From: Candidatus Dojkabacteria bacterium UBA2177
Lineage (GTDB): Bacteria > Patescibacteriota > Dojkabacteria > SC72
DNA: 8,915 nt
NCBI GenBank assembly: GCA_002328805.1
Contig: DCVX01000004.1
Location: 1-8,915, forward strand
Direction: 5' to 3'
Part shown: piece after piece, positions 1 through 5,586 of the stretch
How the letters are laid out: every line of letters begins with the position of its first letter
Numbering within the stretch: position 1 is the stretch's first letter
The notes under the pieces: generated by a model
Told to the model about the DNA's origin: nothing
The model's database searches: none
Seen by the model: only the letters and a program-made list of their open reading frames with translations
Translations under genes and position numbers: made by a program

Positions 1-1
1 T

Positions 2-1543
2 GCTTATGAATTTGACAATCTTGAGGATGGACAGATCTATTTTTATCGTGTTAAAGCAAAGAATAGTTATGGTGTAGAGGGCGGTTGGTCCAATGTTGTG
101 TTTAGTGTTCAGGATGATGAAGGTCCCCAGATAGATTACATAGGTATTTCAGATCTAGGGGAGAATACCAATGTTAGCTGGGAAAGGGATTACGAGGTAA
201 GCATACGATATAGAATAACAGATAATGTTGCCATATCTAGCAAGGATTTCTGGTGTTTAACCAATGATGGTAGTAGATATGACTGCCTTTATACTGCAAA
301 AGAGAATGGGGACTTCTGGGATATTACTATTCAACTTAAATATCTAGAGAAAACAGCAAGTGGAAATCTCTTTGAAGAATACAGGTTCTGTGCAGAAGCT
401 ACAGATTCAGTAAATAATGTAACTAGAAATTGTGAGGCAAAGTTGGAAGTTACTATTGAAGTTCCTGAGGAGGAGATTCCAAAACCAACAGTCCCGCCAA
501 TAATAACAAGGATTATAGATAGATTAGACAAATTCTTTGACGAGACATTCCTAAAACTGAAACAGGCACCTTTGGATAATCTTACTGTTGTAACTACGGC
601 TATTAACTTAATGATAGGTTTTGGGTTCTTAATCGCGACACTTGGCTCTCTCCCATATATCTTGTTCCAGTTATTCCTTTCCATACTTACACTTTTTGGA
701 CTTAGAAAGAAATCTAATGTTAGTGGTTATGTATATAACTCTATAACTAAGGAACCAGTGAAGCAGGCAGTAGTAAGAGTATTTAATGAGGTACATGAAT
801 TGATCTGGACTAGTGTTACAGATTCCAATGGTTATTTCATGGCTCCAGAGGTTAAGGATGGGGAATATTACATAACTGTGACTGCTAGGGATTATACCTT
901 CCCCTCTAAGATAGTGTATGGTAAGAAAGATTTTCCATTAGAGAATGTTTACCATGGGGATCCATTCCTTACAAAAGATGAGGAGATTCCTAATTTCTCT
1001 ATCCCTATGGATCCTGTAGATGTTAAGTCTTTTAGGAAAAATCTTGCTAAGATTTTTTCTGGTACGAAATCAATATGGCAAATTGTTTTAATTCTTCTTT
1101 TTGTATTTGGTCTTTTACTAAGTATCTTTGCTCTAATTGTCACAAAAGCTTGGTGGAATTATGTCATGATAGCACTTTACGTTCCATCTTTGTTCTCTCT
1201 GTTGTTTAATATGTTTTCCAAGAGTAATAAGTTTGGAGTTGTTAGAGATACAGATAAGAAACCTGTAGAAGGTGCAATAATAGGACTTAAAGAGAAAGAC
1301 TTTGGTAAGCTTGTTTCCAAGAGAGTTACAGATAGTTTAGGTAGGTATAAATTCCTTGTGGATAGGGGTGTTTACGAGATGTCTGTTTTGAATTCAGATC
1401 TTAAGGTTGTAGATGGTGAGGAGTTAGATAGTATAGAGATCGAGAAGAAGGGTGGGCAGATATTAGCACCCAATATAACAGTAAAGAGATTAGAGGATGA
1501 AGTCGACGAGGATGAGTTAATAGAACCATTGGAGGAATTGTAG
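2..1543 (+). CDS. Large envelope protein, C-terminal part: Fn3/Ig-like domains, membrane segments, two carboxypeptidase-regulatory-like domains
   Basis: The reading frame is open at the left edge, so the start lies outside; 513 residues are visible. The first ~32 look like the end of a fibronectin type III domain (YFYRVKAKNSYG, then GGWSN). An Ig-like beta-rich segment follows with four cysteines (WCL, YDC, RFC, RNC) that could form disulfides. A hydrophobic stretch lies at visible residues ~200-233 and ends in LFGLRKK. Next comes a carboxypeptidase-regulatory-like beta-sandwich (SGYVYNSITKEPV, then TDSNGYF), two membrane helices at ~358-403, and a second such domain (GVVRDTDKKPVEGA, then TDSLGRYKF). 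The tail is acidic. Positive residues after the first hydrophobic stretch suggest that the following domain faces the cytoplasm, which is unusual for this fold. Proteins of this build are, to my knowledge, common in CPR bacteria, where they are thought to be surface or adhesion proteins; no specific role can be read here. The tRNA promoter begins immediately after the stop. Confidence 0.8.
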   Translation, partial: AYEFDNLEDGQIYFYRVKAKNSYGVEGGWSNVVFSVQDDEGPQIDYIGISDLGENTNVSWERDYEVSIRYRITDNVAISSKDFWCLTNDGSRYDCLYTAKENGDFWDITIQLKYLEKTASGNLFEEYRFCAEATDSVNNVTRNCEAKLEVTIEVPEEEIPKPTVPPIITRIIDRLDKFFDETFLKLKQAPLDNLTVVTTAINLMIGFGFLIATLGSLPYILFQLFLSILTLFGLRKKSNVSGYVYNSITKEPVKQAVVRVFNEVHELIWTSVTDSNGYFMAPEVKDGEYYITVTARDYTFPSKIVYGKKDFPLENVYHGDPFLTKDEEIPNFSIPMDPVDVKSFRKNLAKIFSGTKSIWQIVLILLFVFGLLLSIFALIVTKAWWNYVMIALYVPSLFSLLFNMFSKSNKFGVVRDTDKKPVEGAIIGLKEKDFGKLVSKRVTDSLGRYKFLVDRGVYEMSVLNSDLKVVDGEELDSIEIEKKGGQILAPNITVKRLEDEVDEDELIEPLEEL

Positions 1544-1550
1544 GGAGTTA

Positions 1551-1579
1551 TTGAAAAAAAGGCTGTCTACTGGTATTAT
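1551..1579 (+). promoter_or_regulatory. Promoter of tRNA-Lys
   Basis: A -35 box TTGAAA (1551-1556), a 17-nt spacer and an extended -10 box TGG-TATTAT (1571-1579) lie 15 nt upstream of the mature tRNA 5' end. This leaves a short leader for RNase P to remove. It starts 7 nt after the stop of the envelope-protein gene. Confidence 0.6.
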
Positions 1580-1594
1580 CTCAATTGCTATTGT

Positions 1595-1667
1595 GGGTGT
1601 ATAGCTCAATTGGTAGAGCAAGCGACTCTTAATCGCTAGGTTCAGGGTTCGAGCCCCTGTACACTCA
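1595..1667 (+). tRNA. tRNA-Lys, anticodon CTT
   Basis: A full cloverleaf can be folded by hand. The 7-bp acceptor stem pairs GGGTGTA with TACACTC and has one G-T pair. The D stem is GCTC/GAGC with an 8-nt loop. The anticodon stem AGCGA/TCGCT encloses loop CTCTTAA, giving anticodon CTT (1628-1630), which reads AAG. The variable loop has 5 nt. The T stem CAGGG/CCCTG encloses TTCGAGC. The discriminator is A1667. The next bases are TCA, so the CCA end is not encoded and must be added after transcription. The C34 wobble base means this tRNA is not itself a substrate of the Elp3 encoded downstream, which acts on U34. Confidence 0.96.
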
Positions 1668-1726
1668 TCATTTTCTTTGTATTTCAATAGATTTCAGATA
1701 ATTATTTCAACTGGGCGATATACCCC

Positions 1727-1796
1727 ATAGTGTGTACTTTTTATGCTATTTTTTGATATAATCATTATGTTCATTAAAAATTTACACCTATCACTA
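1727..1796 (+). repeat. Cassette promoter/leader repeat, copy 1
   Basis: This ~70-bp segment is repeated at 2597-2664 with roughly 60 of 70 positions the same, including gaps. It holds an extended -10 box TGA-TATAAT (1754-1762), no recognisable -35 box, and an ATG four nt after the -10. Upstream both copies also share ATTTCAATAGAT (1681-1692 here), but the stretch between is longer in this copy. It probably drives the 195-aa membrane protein gene at 1817. Confidence 0.75.
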
Positions 1797-1814
1797 ACTC
1801 TTGAAAGGAGTTAA
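1767..1814 (+). CDS. Leader peptide ORF of cassette 1 (15 aa), possibly leaderless
   Basis: ATG lies 4 nt after the TATAAT box and has no Shine-Dalgarno sequence, so the transcript may begin at or beside the start codon. The predicted peptide is MFIKNLHLSLTLERS. Its last codons coincide with the SD (GAAAGGAG) of the next gene, and its stop TAA ends 2 nt before that gene's ATG. This is a layout that favours translational coupling or reinitiation. The second cassette has a shorter counterpart that begins with the same MFIK and keeps LH at positions 6-7. No known attenuator run of one amino acid is present. The ORF could also be chance within a conserved promoter. Confidence 0.4.
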   Translation: MFIKNLHLSLTLERS

Positions 1815-1816
1815 AA

Positions 1817-2404
1817 ATGAAGAAGAATTTTCTTGACTATTTTGTTCCCGCTTTCCTCGTACTCATCTCGATAATTCTTTTCAGGTTCATCTTCCAGTTT
1901 TATTCCCTCGGAGACGATATCGAAGATTTATATCCCGAGAGAGATTTCGAAAGAAGCATAACGGGGACGAATTACGAGATTTCTATCCCGAACAAAACCG
2001 ATCCCGCAGAATTTTGTATTCAGCAGATTCCGGGGAACTATCTCATTCAGTTCAGTGCCCTTAGCTATTTCTCGATTCAACAGGGAGATTTTTTTTACCA
2101 TGCAGTAGCAGTAGACAATAGCATCTTCCAAGTTGAGGAAGAAATTAGTGGTTGTTGGAAGATCCTGCGATATGAGGATGATTTCCTGGGAAGGCTTGTT
2201 AATCCAGCGAACAATGCTCAGATCTATTTCTCAACAACAGATACAGAAAGCCAAGCAAGGACTGAGGAATGGGGAGGCCTGCTCGAAAGAGGTTGGGGGT
2301 TGGCCGTGAATTTGGTAACTCTTTTGTTTATGGCTAATGCTCTTTTCTTCGCCGCATCTATGACGTGGTTTATAGCGGAGCTTCCATCTAAACCGTTGGT
2401 GTAG
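1817..2404 (+). CDS. Two-helix membrane protein with beta-rich outer domain, unknown function (cassette 1)
   Basis: 195 aa; I do not recognise the family. The ATG is preceded by a good SD, AAAGGAG (1804-1810), 6 nt away. Residues ~8-28 form a membrane helix or uncleaved signal anchor. Residues ~30-155 are rich in predicted strands and aromatic residues, with two cysteines (67, 113) that could pair. Residues ~161-187 form a second membrane helix, followed by a tail of only a few residues. The topology is helix, ~130-residue loop domain, helix. The first ~80 codons favour C- or G-ending triplets (CTC, CCC, TCG, ACG), unlike its neighbours, which hints at acquired DNA. The next cassette encodes a similar layout in nearly the same length. 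Confidence 0.75.
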   Translation: MKKNFLDYFVPAFLVLISIILFRFIFQFYSLGDDIEDLYPERDFERSITGTNYEISIPNKTDPAEFCIQQIPGNYLIQFSALSYFSIQQGDFFYHAVAVDNSIFQVEEEISGCWKILRYEDDFLGRLVNPANNAQIYFSTTDTESQARTEEWGGLLERGWGLAVNLVTLLFMANALFFAASMTWFIAELPSKPLV

Positions 2405-2405
2405 A

Positions 2406-2459
2406 ATGAAAATGAAAAGAAGCAAGAAGAGAATGAAAGTGAAAGTTAATAAGGTGTAA
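2406..2459 (+). CDS. Possible polybasic micro-peptide (17 aa)
   Basis: An ATG starts 1 nt after the stop of the 195-aa gene and gives MKMKRSKKRMKVKVNKV, then TAA. Nine of 17 residues are Lys or Arg. No separate SD is seen, so it would depend on reinitiation. It may simply reflect a purine-rich stretch, and no counterpart is seen after the second cassette. Confidence 0.2.
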   Translation: MKMKRSKKRMKVKVNKV

Positions 2460-2465
2460 ATTAAA

Positions 2466-2556
2466 GCATGGGGTTTGTAAGAGAATTGTAGCGATGTTGA
2501 GTAATATCAACTGGAGTTTCTACTCCCTAAATCTCTATATATTCTAAACCCCATGC
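2466..2556 (+). other. Hairpin-rich 3' element of cassette 1
   Basis: A perfect 11-bp inverted repeat, GCATGGGGTTT (2466-2476) with AAACCCCATGC (2546-2556), closes the element. Inside, AGAGA (2480-2484) can pair with TCTCT (2532-2536). Two small hairpins follow: GTTGA/TCAAC (2496-2511) and GGAGT-TTCT-ACTCC (2513-2526). Together they form a branched structure between the gene and the next promoter. A related but diverged element ends cassette 2. It may be a transcript 3' end, a small RNA or a recombination site; there is no T-run for a classical terminator. Confidence 0.5.
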
Positions 2557-2596
2557 CTAAATTCCCATTAGTTATTTCAATAGATACGCATGCCCT

Positions 2597-2664
2597 ATAG
2601 TGTGCACTTTTGTGCTATTTTTTGGTACAATCATTATGTTCATTAAACATTTACACTTTCACTA
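2597..2664 (+). repeat. Cassette promoter/leader repeat, copy 2
   Basis: This is the second copy of the segment at 1727-1796, with extended -10 box TGG-TACAAT (2623-2631) and an identical CATTATGTTCATTAAA after it. Here GCAC-TTTT-GTGC upstream can form a small hairpin that copy 1 lacks. The TACAAT box is weaker than the TATAAT of copy 1. Confidence 0.75.
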
Positions 2665-2665
2665 G
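2636..2665 (+). CDS. Leader peptide ORF of cassette 2 (9 aa)
   Basis: ATG lies 4 nt after the TACAAT box, as in copy 1. The peptide is MFIKHLHFH, then TAG. It stops 4 nt before the SD AAGGAG (2670-2675) that precedes the GTG at 2683. Only the first seven codons resemble copy 1, and the earlier stop leaves a wider gap to the next start. Confidence 0.3.
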   Translation: MFIKHLHFH

Positions 2666-2682
2666 TCATAAGGAGATCGATC

Positions 2683-2766
2683 GTGTCTTTAAAAACGTTT
2701 TTTAAAATTGTTTGTTTTGTTGGCCGGAATTACCCTTTTTCTAGAAATTTAGGAGGTTTAAGATAA
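2683..2766 (+). CDS. Short ORF with GTG start (27 aa), at the position of the cassette gene start
   Basis: AAGGAG (2670-2675) followed 7 nt later by GTG gives a 27-residue reading frame beginning (M)SLKTFFKIVCFVG and ending GGLR. It occupies the same place relative to the repeated promoter as the ATG of the 195-aa gene, so it may be the true start of a gene now broken by a frameshift. Its stop TAA (2764-2766) overlaps an ATA in another frame that sits 6 nt after a perfect AGGAGG (2751-2756), so it could instead be a coupled upstream ORF. Confidence 0.35.
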   Translation: MSLKTFFKIVCFVGRNYPFSRNLGGLR

Positions 2767-3089
2767 AAGAAGTAGAAAGACAGATATTTTGTTTTCTGCT
2801 TGCTTTAACACTTGCAGTAGTTGTTTTCTTTTATTGTCTTCCGTCTACTTATGAACCTGGAGAGAGATTCATGGTTCGAAGAGGTGGCTGGATAGAGGTT
2901 ATCCATTTAGAAGGAGATCTTATGACACCACTGCGTATTGACGCTGTAGGGTCTTCCTATTTTCGACTCCCCTTTCCTGTTGATGGGAAAAATGGTAATC
3001 TCTCCTCGTCTCCAATAGAGAAGCCTCTTGGCTCCCCTTACGACGATTATTTCCTTCTGGCGTATATGCCAATATGGAAGGAGAAATAA
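2763..3089 (+). CDS. Membrane-anchored protein with apparent ATA start (108 aa), unknown, cassette 2
   Basis: A frame open from 2745 contains a clear membrane helix (IFCFLLALTLAVVVFFYCLP, 2784-2843) and then a soluble segment of ~80 residues. There is no ATG, GTG or TTG ahead of the helix. ATA at 2763 lies 6 nt after a perfect AGGAGG, making it the best-placed start, although AUA initiation is rare. The ATG at 2871 has a fair SD (GGAGAG) but would drop the helix. The frame closes at 3089, overlapping the 3074 ORF. Either this is a coupled small operon, or the second copy of the cassette gene has decayed by frameshifts; I favour decay or a sequencing error at one point. The family is unrecognised. 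Confidence 0.45.
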   Translation: MKEVERQIFCFLLALTLAVVVFFYCLPSTYEPGERFMVRRGGWIEVIHLEGDLMTPLRIDAVGSSYFRLPFPVDGKNGNLSSSPIEKPLGSPYDDYFLLAYMPIWKEK

Positions 3090-3256
3090 AGGTTGTTGAT
3101 GGGAAGGGACGCATTGAGATCCAAATAGACACAGTCTCAGAAGACCAGATGATCCAAATTGAATATCATAAACCCGTAAGATTACAGGTCTTGGTCTCAA
3201 TTGCAACTTTCGTTGGATTTTTTGTCTTCTTGTATTTCTGCGGAGAAATCCCTTAA
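3074..3256 (+). CDS. Short membrane-protein ORF (60 aa), probable C-terminal part of the cassette 2 gene
   Basis: This is a strand-rich stretch followed by one membrane helix (LQVLVSIATFVGFFVFLYF) and a tail of a few residues, matching the C-terminal layout of the 195-aa protein. No SD precedes the ATG at 3074, and the frame stays open upstream to 2999. Reading from the 2763 frame into this one near 3050-3060 gives a continuous helix, strand-rich domain, helix protein. I therefore read it as the end of a frameshifted gene rather than an independent one. Confidence 0.45.
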   Translation: MEGEIKVVDGKGRIEIQIDTVSEDQMIQIEYHKPVRLQVLVSIATFVGFFVFLYFCGEIP

Positions 3257-3299
3257 ATAATCTAAGAAAGTGTGAATAATGCACAAGAATAGTAGAATA

Positions 3300-3367
3300 T
3301 AAGATAAGGTTTTTTAACTTGAGTATCTACTCATTAAATTATCTTAATATCTCTACTTATAAAACCC
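3300..3367 (+). other. Hairpin-rich 3' element of cassette 2
   Basis: TAAGATAA (3300-3307) pairs perfectly with TTATCTTA (3339-3346) around the hairpin TGAGT-ATCT-ACTCA (3320-3333); GGTTTT (3308-3313) and AAAACC (3361-3366) offer an alternative outer stem. It aligns with the element after cassette 1 around AACTnGAGTnTCTACTC. The closing pair of the inner hairpin is G-C there and T-A here, a compensatory change that suggests selection for the fold. Confidence 0.45.
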
Positions 3368-3381
3368 TTTTGCAAAATTCC

Positions 3382-5043
3382 TTACAAATTTTTATGCATA
3401 TAGAGGTTAATATTTTGATAACCTCTTTTTTTATAATACTCCCTAGTTCCAATAGCAGATATAACAGATATCCTTTTAAAATCATTATCTTTAGAAATCT
3501 TCTCAGCCTCCTCTATTAACCTCTTCCCCAAACCTAAATGTTGGGATTCACCATTACTATCTTTCCCTAAACCTAAAACCTTACCATACACATGGACTTC
3601 TCTAATTATTGCGCAGCCCTTTAATTCATCTAAAAAGTGTTTATGTCTGTATTTACCTTTAGGTAAAGATAACCTCAAAAAACCACATATCTTGTCAGTA
3701 TTCTTAGTTTTGTAGGATATAAAGATCTCCTTACTCACAGTAGTGTTGTACTCTATCTTCTCCATCTCTAACATATCCTCCGTAACCTTCTCCCCCCTTA
3801 TCTCCCGACTCCTAATATCCTCCATTTTAATATTCTCCTTCTCCATCTCCTGTTGGACTAATTGCCTTAAATTTGTTTTCTTGTTTCCTGCTACTATCTC
3901 GTTCGAAGGAATATCCCTAACAACCCTAGTTAACCTACAATACCTTGGTGTAAGAGGGAGGACCGTTTTTAACAAATCGGTAAGTTCTCTGTCTGTGTAT
4001 GGTGCATACAATCCCTGCTGGTAGAGGTAATTAAGATGGGTATTATCAATTATTGAAGTAGGGTATATCTTTAGTTCGTCTGGGCTGTAATCTTTGCCCC
4101 AAAGTTTTTTATACTCCTTAATATCTCTTTTAACAGTAGAACCATAAAGATTAGGCATCCAATGTCCGTGAATCTTAAAGCCCATTCGTCTAAGTAGTTT
4201 AAATGCATTTTTTACAGAATCATTCTTTCTTCCTATTCTGTTCTTCTTTAATATCTTGTTAGAAAGAGATTGTATCCCCATCTGGATCTTGGTCGCTCCC
4301 AATCTTCTCATCCTAATTAATTCCTCTTCTGTTATGTAATCTGGTCGTGTTTCCAAAACAAGCCCTACATTTCTACAGTAAGCAGTTTCATTTTCTTTGT
4401 GCACTTTATCAATATCTTCCCATGTTGCCTTCTTTAATTCCTCTTCTCTTGGTTTTACATAATCTCTGCTATCTTCCTTAACATCATTTAGAGCCTTGAA
4501 GCAGTCATGGATGAAAGAGCGTTGGTACTCTTTGTCGTAATATGACCATGTCCCACCTAAGATAATAAGTTCAACTTTTTCAATATTGTGACCCACATTC
4601 TTAAGTGCTATTAATCTGTTAAACACTTGGGCATACGGGTCAAATTTGTTTGACAGAGCCCTCTGTGCACCCGGTTCCGACGCAATGTAGCTCTTGGGCA
4701 TATTAGACTCGTTAGGACAATATATACAATTGCCAGGACAGGGGAAGGGCTTAGTAAGAACTGTAACCACTGCAACACCAGAATTAGTTCTTGTAGGTTT
4801 CATCCTTATCCTCTCTTCTACCTTTTTACTTTTGTAACCCTCTTCTTTCTGTTTTAGCCTGTAAGCACGAACTAATTCGTCCTTGGCATACATCCCTCCA
4901 CCACTCTTCGGATGATTCCTTAGAATTTTTTGAAGGGAGTCAGAGTCCCAGGGTTCTGTTCTTTCAATTTCCTCTAGCAAGGGCTCTAGCAAGGGTCTGA
5001 CCCCGTCTTTTATAGGTCTGCTGGCCCCATTTGTTTTTGACAT
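3382..5043 (-). CDS. elp3: Elp3-family tRNA uridine-34 acetyltransferase/radical SAM enzyme
   Basis: 553 aa. The radical SAM domain carries the cluster motif C102-PGN-C106-IY-C109, followed by family hallmarks (YIASEPGAQRA, FDPYAQV, ILGGTWS, ETRPDYI, TKIQMGIQSL). The C-terminal GNAT domain has REVHVYG (481-487), the acetyl-CoA loop QHLGLG (501-506), and ISAIGTREYYKKRGY near the end. Elp3 uses SAM and acetyl-CoA to begin cm5U formation at tRNA wobble uridines. I chose ATG 5043 because an extended -10 box lies 7 nt upstream. An upstream in-frame start at 5112 would run through the -10, a repeat motif and the end of the transposase gene. There is no SD, so the mRNA is probably leaderless. Residues 14-24 (GVRP then PLLE twice) are encoded by a repeat palindrome and a 12-bp tandem repeat, so the extreme N-terminus looks remodelled. 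Confidence 0.9.
   Translation of the reverse strand: MSKTNGASRPIKDGVRPLLEPLLEEIERTEPWDSDSLQKILRNHPKSGGGMYAKDELVRAYRLKQKEEGYKSKKVEERIRMKPTRTNSGVAVVTVLTKPFPCPGNCIYCPNESNMPKSYIASEPGAQRALSNKFDPYAQVFNRLIALKNVGHNIEKVELIILGGTWSYYDKEYQRSFIHDCFKALNDVKEDSRDYVKPREEELKKATWEDIDKVHKENETAYCRNVGLVLETRPDYITEEELIRMRRLGATKIQMGIQSLSNKILKKNRIGRKNDSVKNAFKLLRRMGFKIHGHWMPNLYGSTVKRDIKEYKKLWGKDYSPDELKIYPTSIIDNTHLNYLYQQGLYAPYTDRELTDLLKTVLPLTPRYCRLTRVVRDIPSNEIVAGNKKTNLRQLVQQEMEKENIKMEDIRSREIRGEKVTEDMLEMEKIEYNTTVSKEIFISYKTKNTDKICGFLRLSLPKGKYRHKHFLDELKGCAIIREVHVYGKVLGLGKDSNGESQHLGLGKRLIEEAEKISKDNDFKRISVISAIGTREYYKKRGYQNINLYMHKNL
3402..3432 (+). terminator. Rho-independent terminator for the cassettes, inside the 3' end of elp3
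   Basis: AGAGGTTA (3402-3409) pairs with TAACCTCT (3419-3426) across a 9-nt loop and is followed by TTTTTT (3427-3432). It points on the plus strand and would stop transcripts from the cassette region, yet it lies within the antisense coding sequence for the last residues of Elp3 (the T-run is a Lys-Lys pair on the other strand). Confidence 0.55.
4972..4995 (-). repeat. 12-bp tandem repeat within elp3
   Basis: CTCTAGCAAGGG occurs twice without a gap (4972-4983, 4984-4995) and encodes PLLE-PLLE at Elp3 residues 17-24. It abuts and partly overlaps the palindrome at 4993-5003. Confidence 0.85.
4993..5003. repeat. GGGGTCAGACCCC-type palindrome, copy inside elp3
   Basis: GGGTCTGACCC on the plus strand; the minus strand reads GGGGTCAGACCC and encodes GVRP at Elp3 residues 14-17. 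Confidence 0.8.
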
Positions 5044-5050
5044 AATTTGT

Positions 5051-5059
5051 ATTATAGCA
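5051..5059 (-). promoter_or_regulatory. Extended -10 promoter of elp3
   Basis: On the minus strand TGC-TATAAT is followed by ACAAATT and the ATG at 5043. The 7-nt gap places the transcription start at or next to the start codon. No SD is present. CAGACA, part of the repeat motif at 5070-5081, is the only -35-like hexamer, at a short 15-nt spacing. Confidence 0.6.
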
Positions 5060-5069
5060 GTAAAAAGGT

Positions 5070-5081
5070 GGTGTCTGACCC
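5070..5081. repeat. GGGGTCAGACCCC-type palindrome, transposase 3' side
   Basis: The minus strand reads GGGTCAGACACC, one mismatch from the consensus. It lies between the transposase stop codon and the -10 box of elp3. Confidence 0.65.
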
Positions 5082-5084
5082 TTA

Positions 5085-5528
5085 CTAGGAGAGTCCTCCT
5101 ATCCTCATCCACTTGTAGTCTCCTGGTCGTTCTACATATCCTTTCTTTACTGGATTATCCCGCAAGTATCTTCTTACCGTTATAAGATCCCCAAAATCTC
5201 TGATTTCTCTTTTCTTGTACCTCCCTTGAAAAACCGCTCCAACCATATGGTATTTCTTGTTTATATAGATACAGAATTTTGTCATAAATACTTGCATCAT
5301 TCTTGATAATTGTGTCGGATACTCGTTAGTTTTTAATATTAAATGGAAATGTGTTCGCATTAAACAATATGAGTCTACTTCAATATTAAATTCTTTTGAA
5401 TAAAAGGATAAGTAATTAAGAAAAGTTGCTTTATCTTTATCTTGTCTAAAAACCACTTTTTTGTTATGACCTCTGTTAAGGATATGATAATAAGTGTTTG
5501 GTTTGTAATTATTTAGTTTCCTAGCCAC
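5085..5528 (-). CDS. REP-associated tyrosine transposase (RAYT, Y1_Tnp/IS200-like)
   Basis: 147 aa, a compact but complete Y1 transposase. The HUH metal-binding motif is H60-F-H62 in CLMRTHFHLILKT. The presumed nucleophile is Y88 in FCIYINKKY, followed by the family pattern VFQGRYK. The end NPVKKGYVERPGDYKW is also typical. The N-terminus YYHILNRG matches the first strand. Such enzymes nick and join single-stranded DNA at REP-type hairpins using a 5'-phosphotyrosine link. The start is GTG at 5528; I see no SD. It lies upstream of elp3 on the same strand, 41 nt apart, with a palindrome and the elp3 promoter between, so they need not be co-transcribed. All residues needed for activity appear present. 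Confidence 0.9.
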   Translation of the reverse strand: MARKLNNYKPNTYYHILNRGHNKKVVFRQDKDKATFLNYLSFYSKEFNIEVDSYCLMRTHFHLILKTNEYPTQLSRMMQVFMTKFCIYINKKYHMVGAVFQGRYKKREIRDFGDLITVRRYLRDNPVKKGYVERPGDYKWMRIGGLS

Positions 5529-5567
5529 AATTAAGGTTACTAAACAACTTTGAACTCGCGATGAACT

Positions 5568-5579
5568 GGGGTCTGACCC
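5568..5579. repeat. GGGGTCAGACCCC-type palindrome, transposase 5' side
   Basis: GGGGTCTGACCC on the plus strand, 12 of 13 positions of the full palindrome; the next base is T instead of C. It lies 7 nt left of the structured region. Confidence 0.75.
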
Positions 5580-5586
5580 TCTCTTT

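Larger units (their letters stand above)
5070..5579 (-). mobile_element. RAYT-type transposable unit bounded by palindromic repeats (~510 bp)
   Basis: The transposase gene is bracketed by GGTGTCTGACCC (5070-5081, 3 nt beyond its stop) and GGGGTCTGACCC (5568-5579, 39 nt before its start). REP-associated tyrosine transposases characteristically sit between copies of a short palindrome that also occurs elsewhere in the genome, as seen here at four other places. Exact ends cannot be fixed from one copy, and the copy at 4993-5003 is an alternative left end. Confidence 0.5.

Noticed and set aside
331..684. Minus-strand and other-frame ORFs inside the envelope-protein gene and elsewhere (for example 2907-3284, 3743-4024, 7243-7608)
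   Set aside because: They overlap better-supported genes in other frames, have no start signals, and show no recognisable domains.
1551..1604. TTG ORF encoding a signal-peptide-like (M)KKRLSTGIISIAIVGV that stops inside the tRNA, suggesting a gene cut by an insertion at the tRNA
   Set aside because: The same bases form a good tRNA promoter (TTGAAA, 17 nt, TGG-TATTAT), which explains the stretch more simply.
2466..3367. Integron-type attC sites after each cassette
   Set aside because: The hairpins lack the GTTRRRY core and no integron integrase is present; only the general layout is similar.
1650..3400. Attachment-site duplication of the tRNA-Lys 3' end around the cassettes
   Set aside because: I found no second copy of the tRNA 3' sequence by eye and there is no integrase gene in the window.
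5044..5112. Upstream start giving Elp3 23 more residues
   Set aside because: That segment covers the elp3 -10 box, a repeat palindrome and the end of the transposase gene, and its residues do not resemble Elp3.
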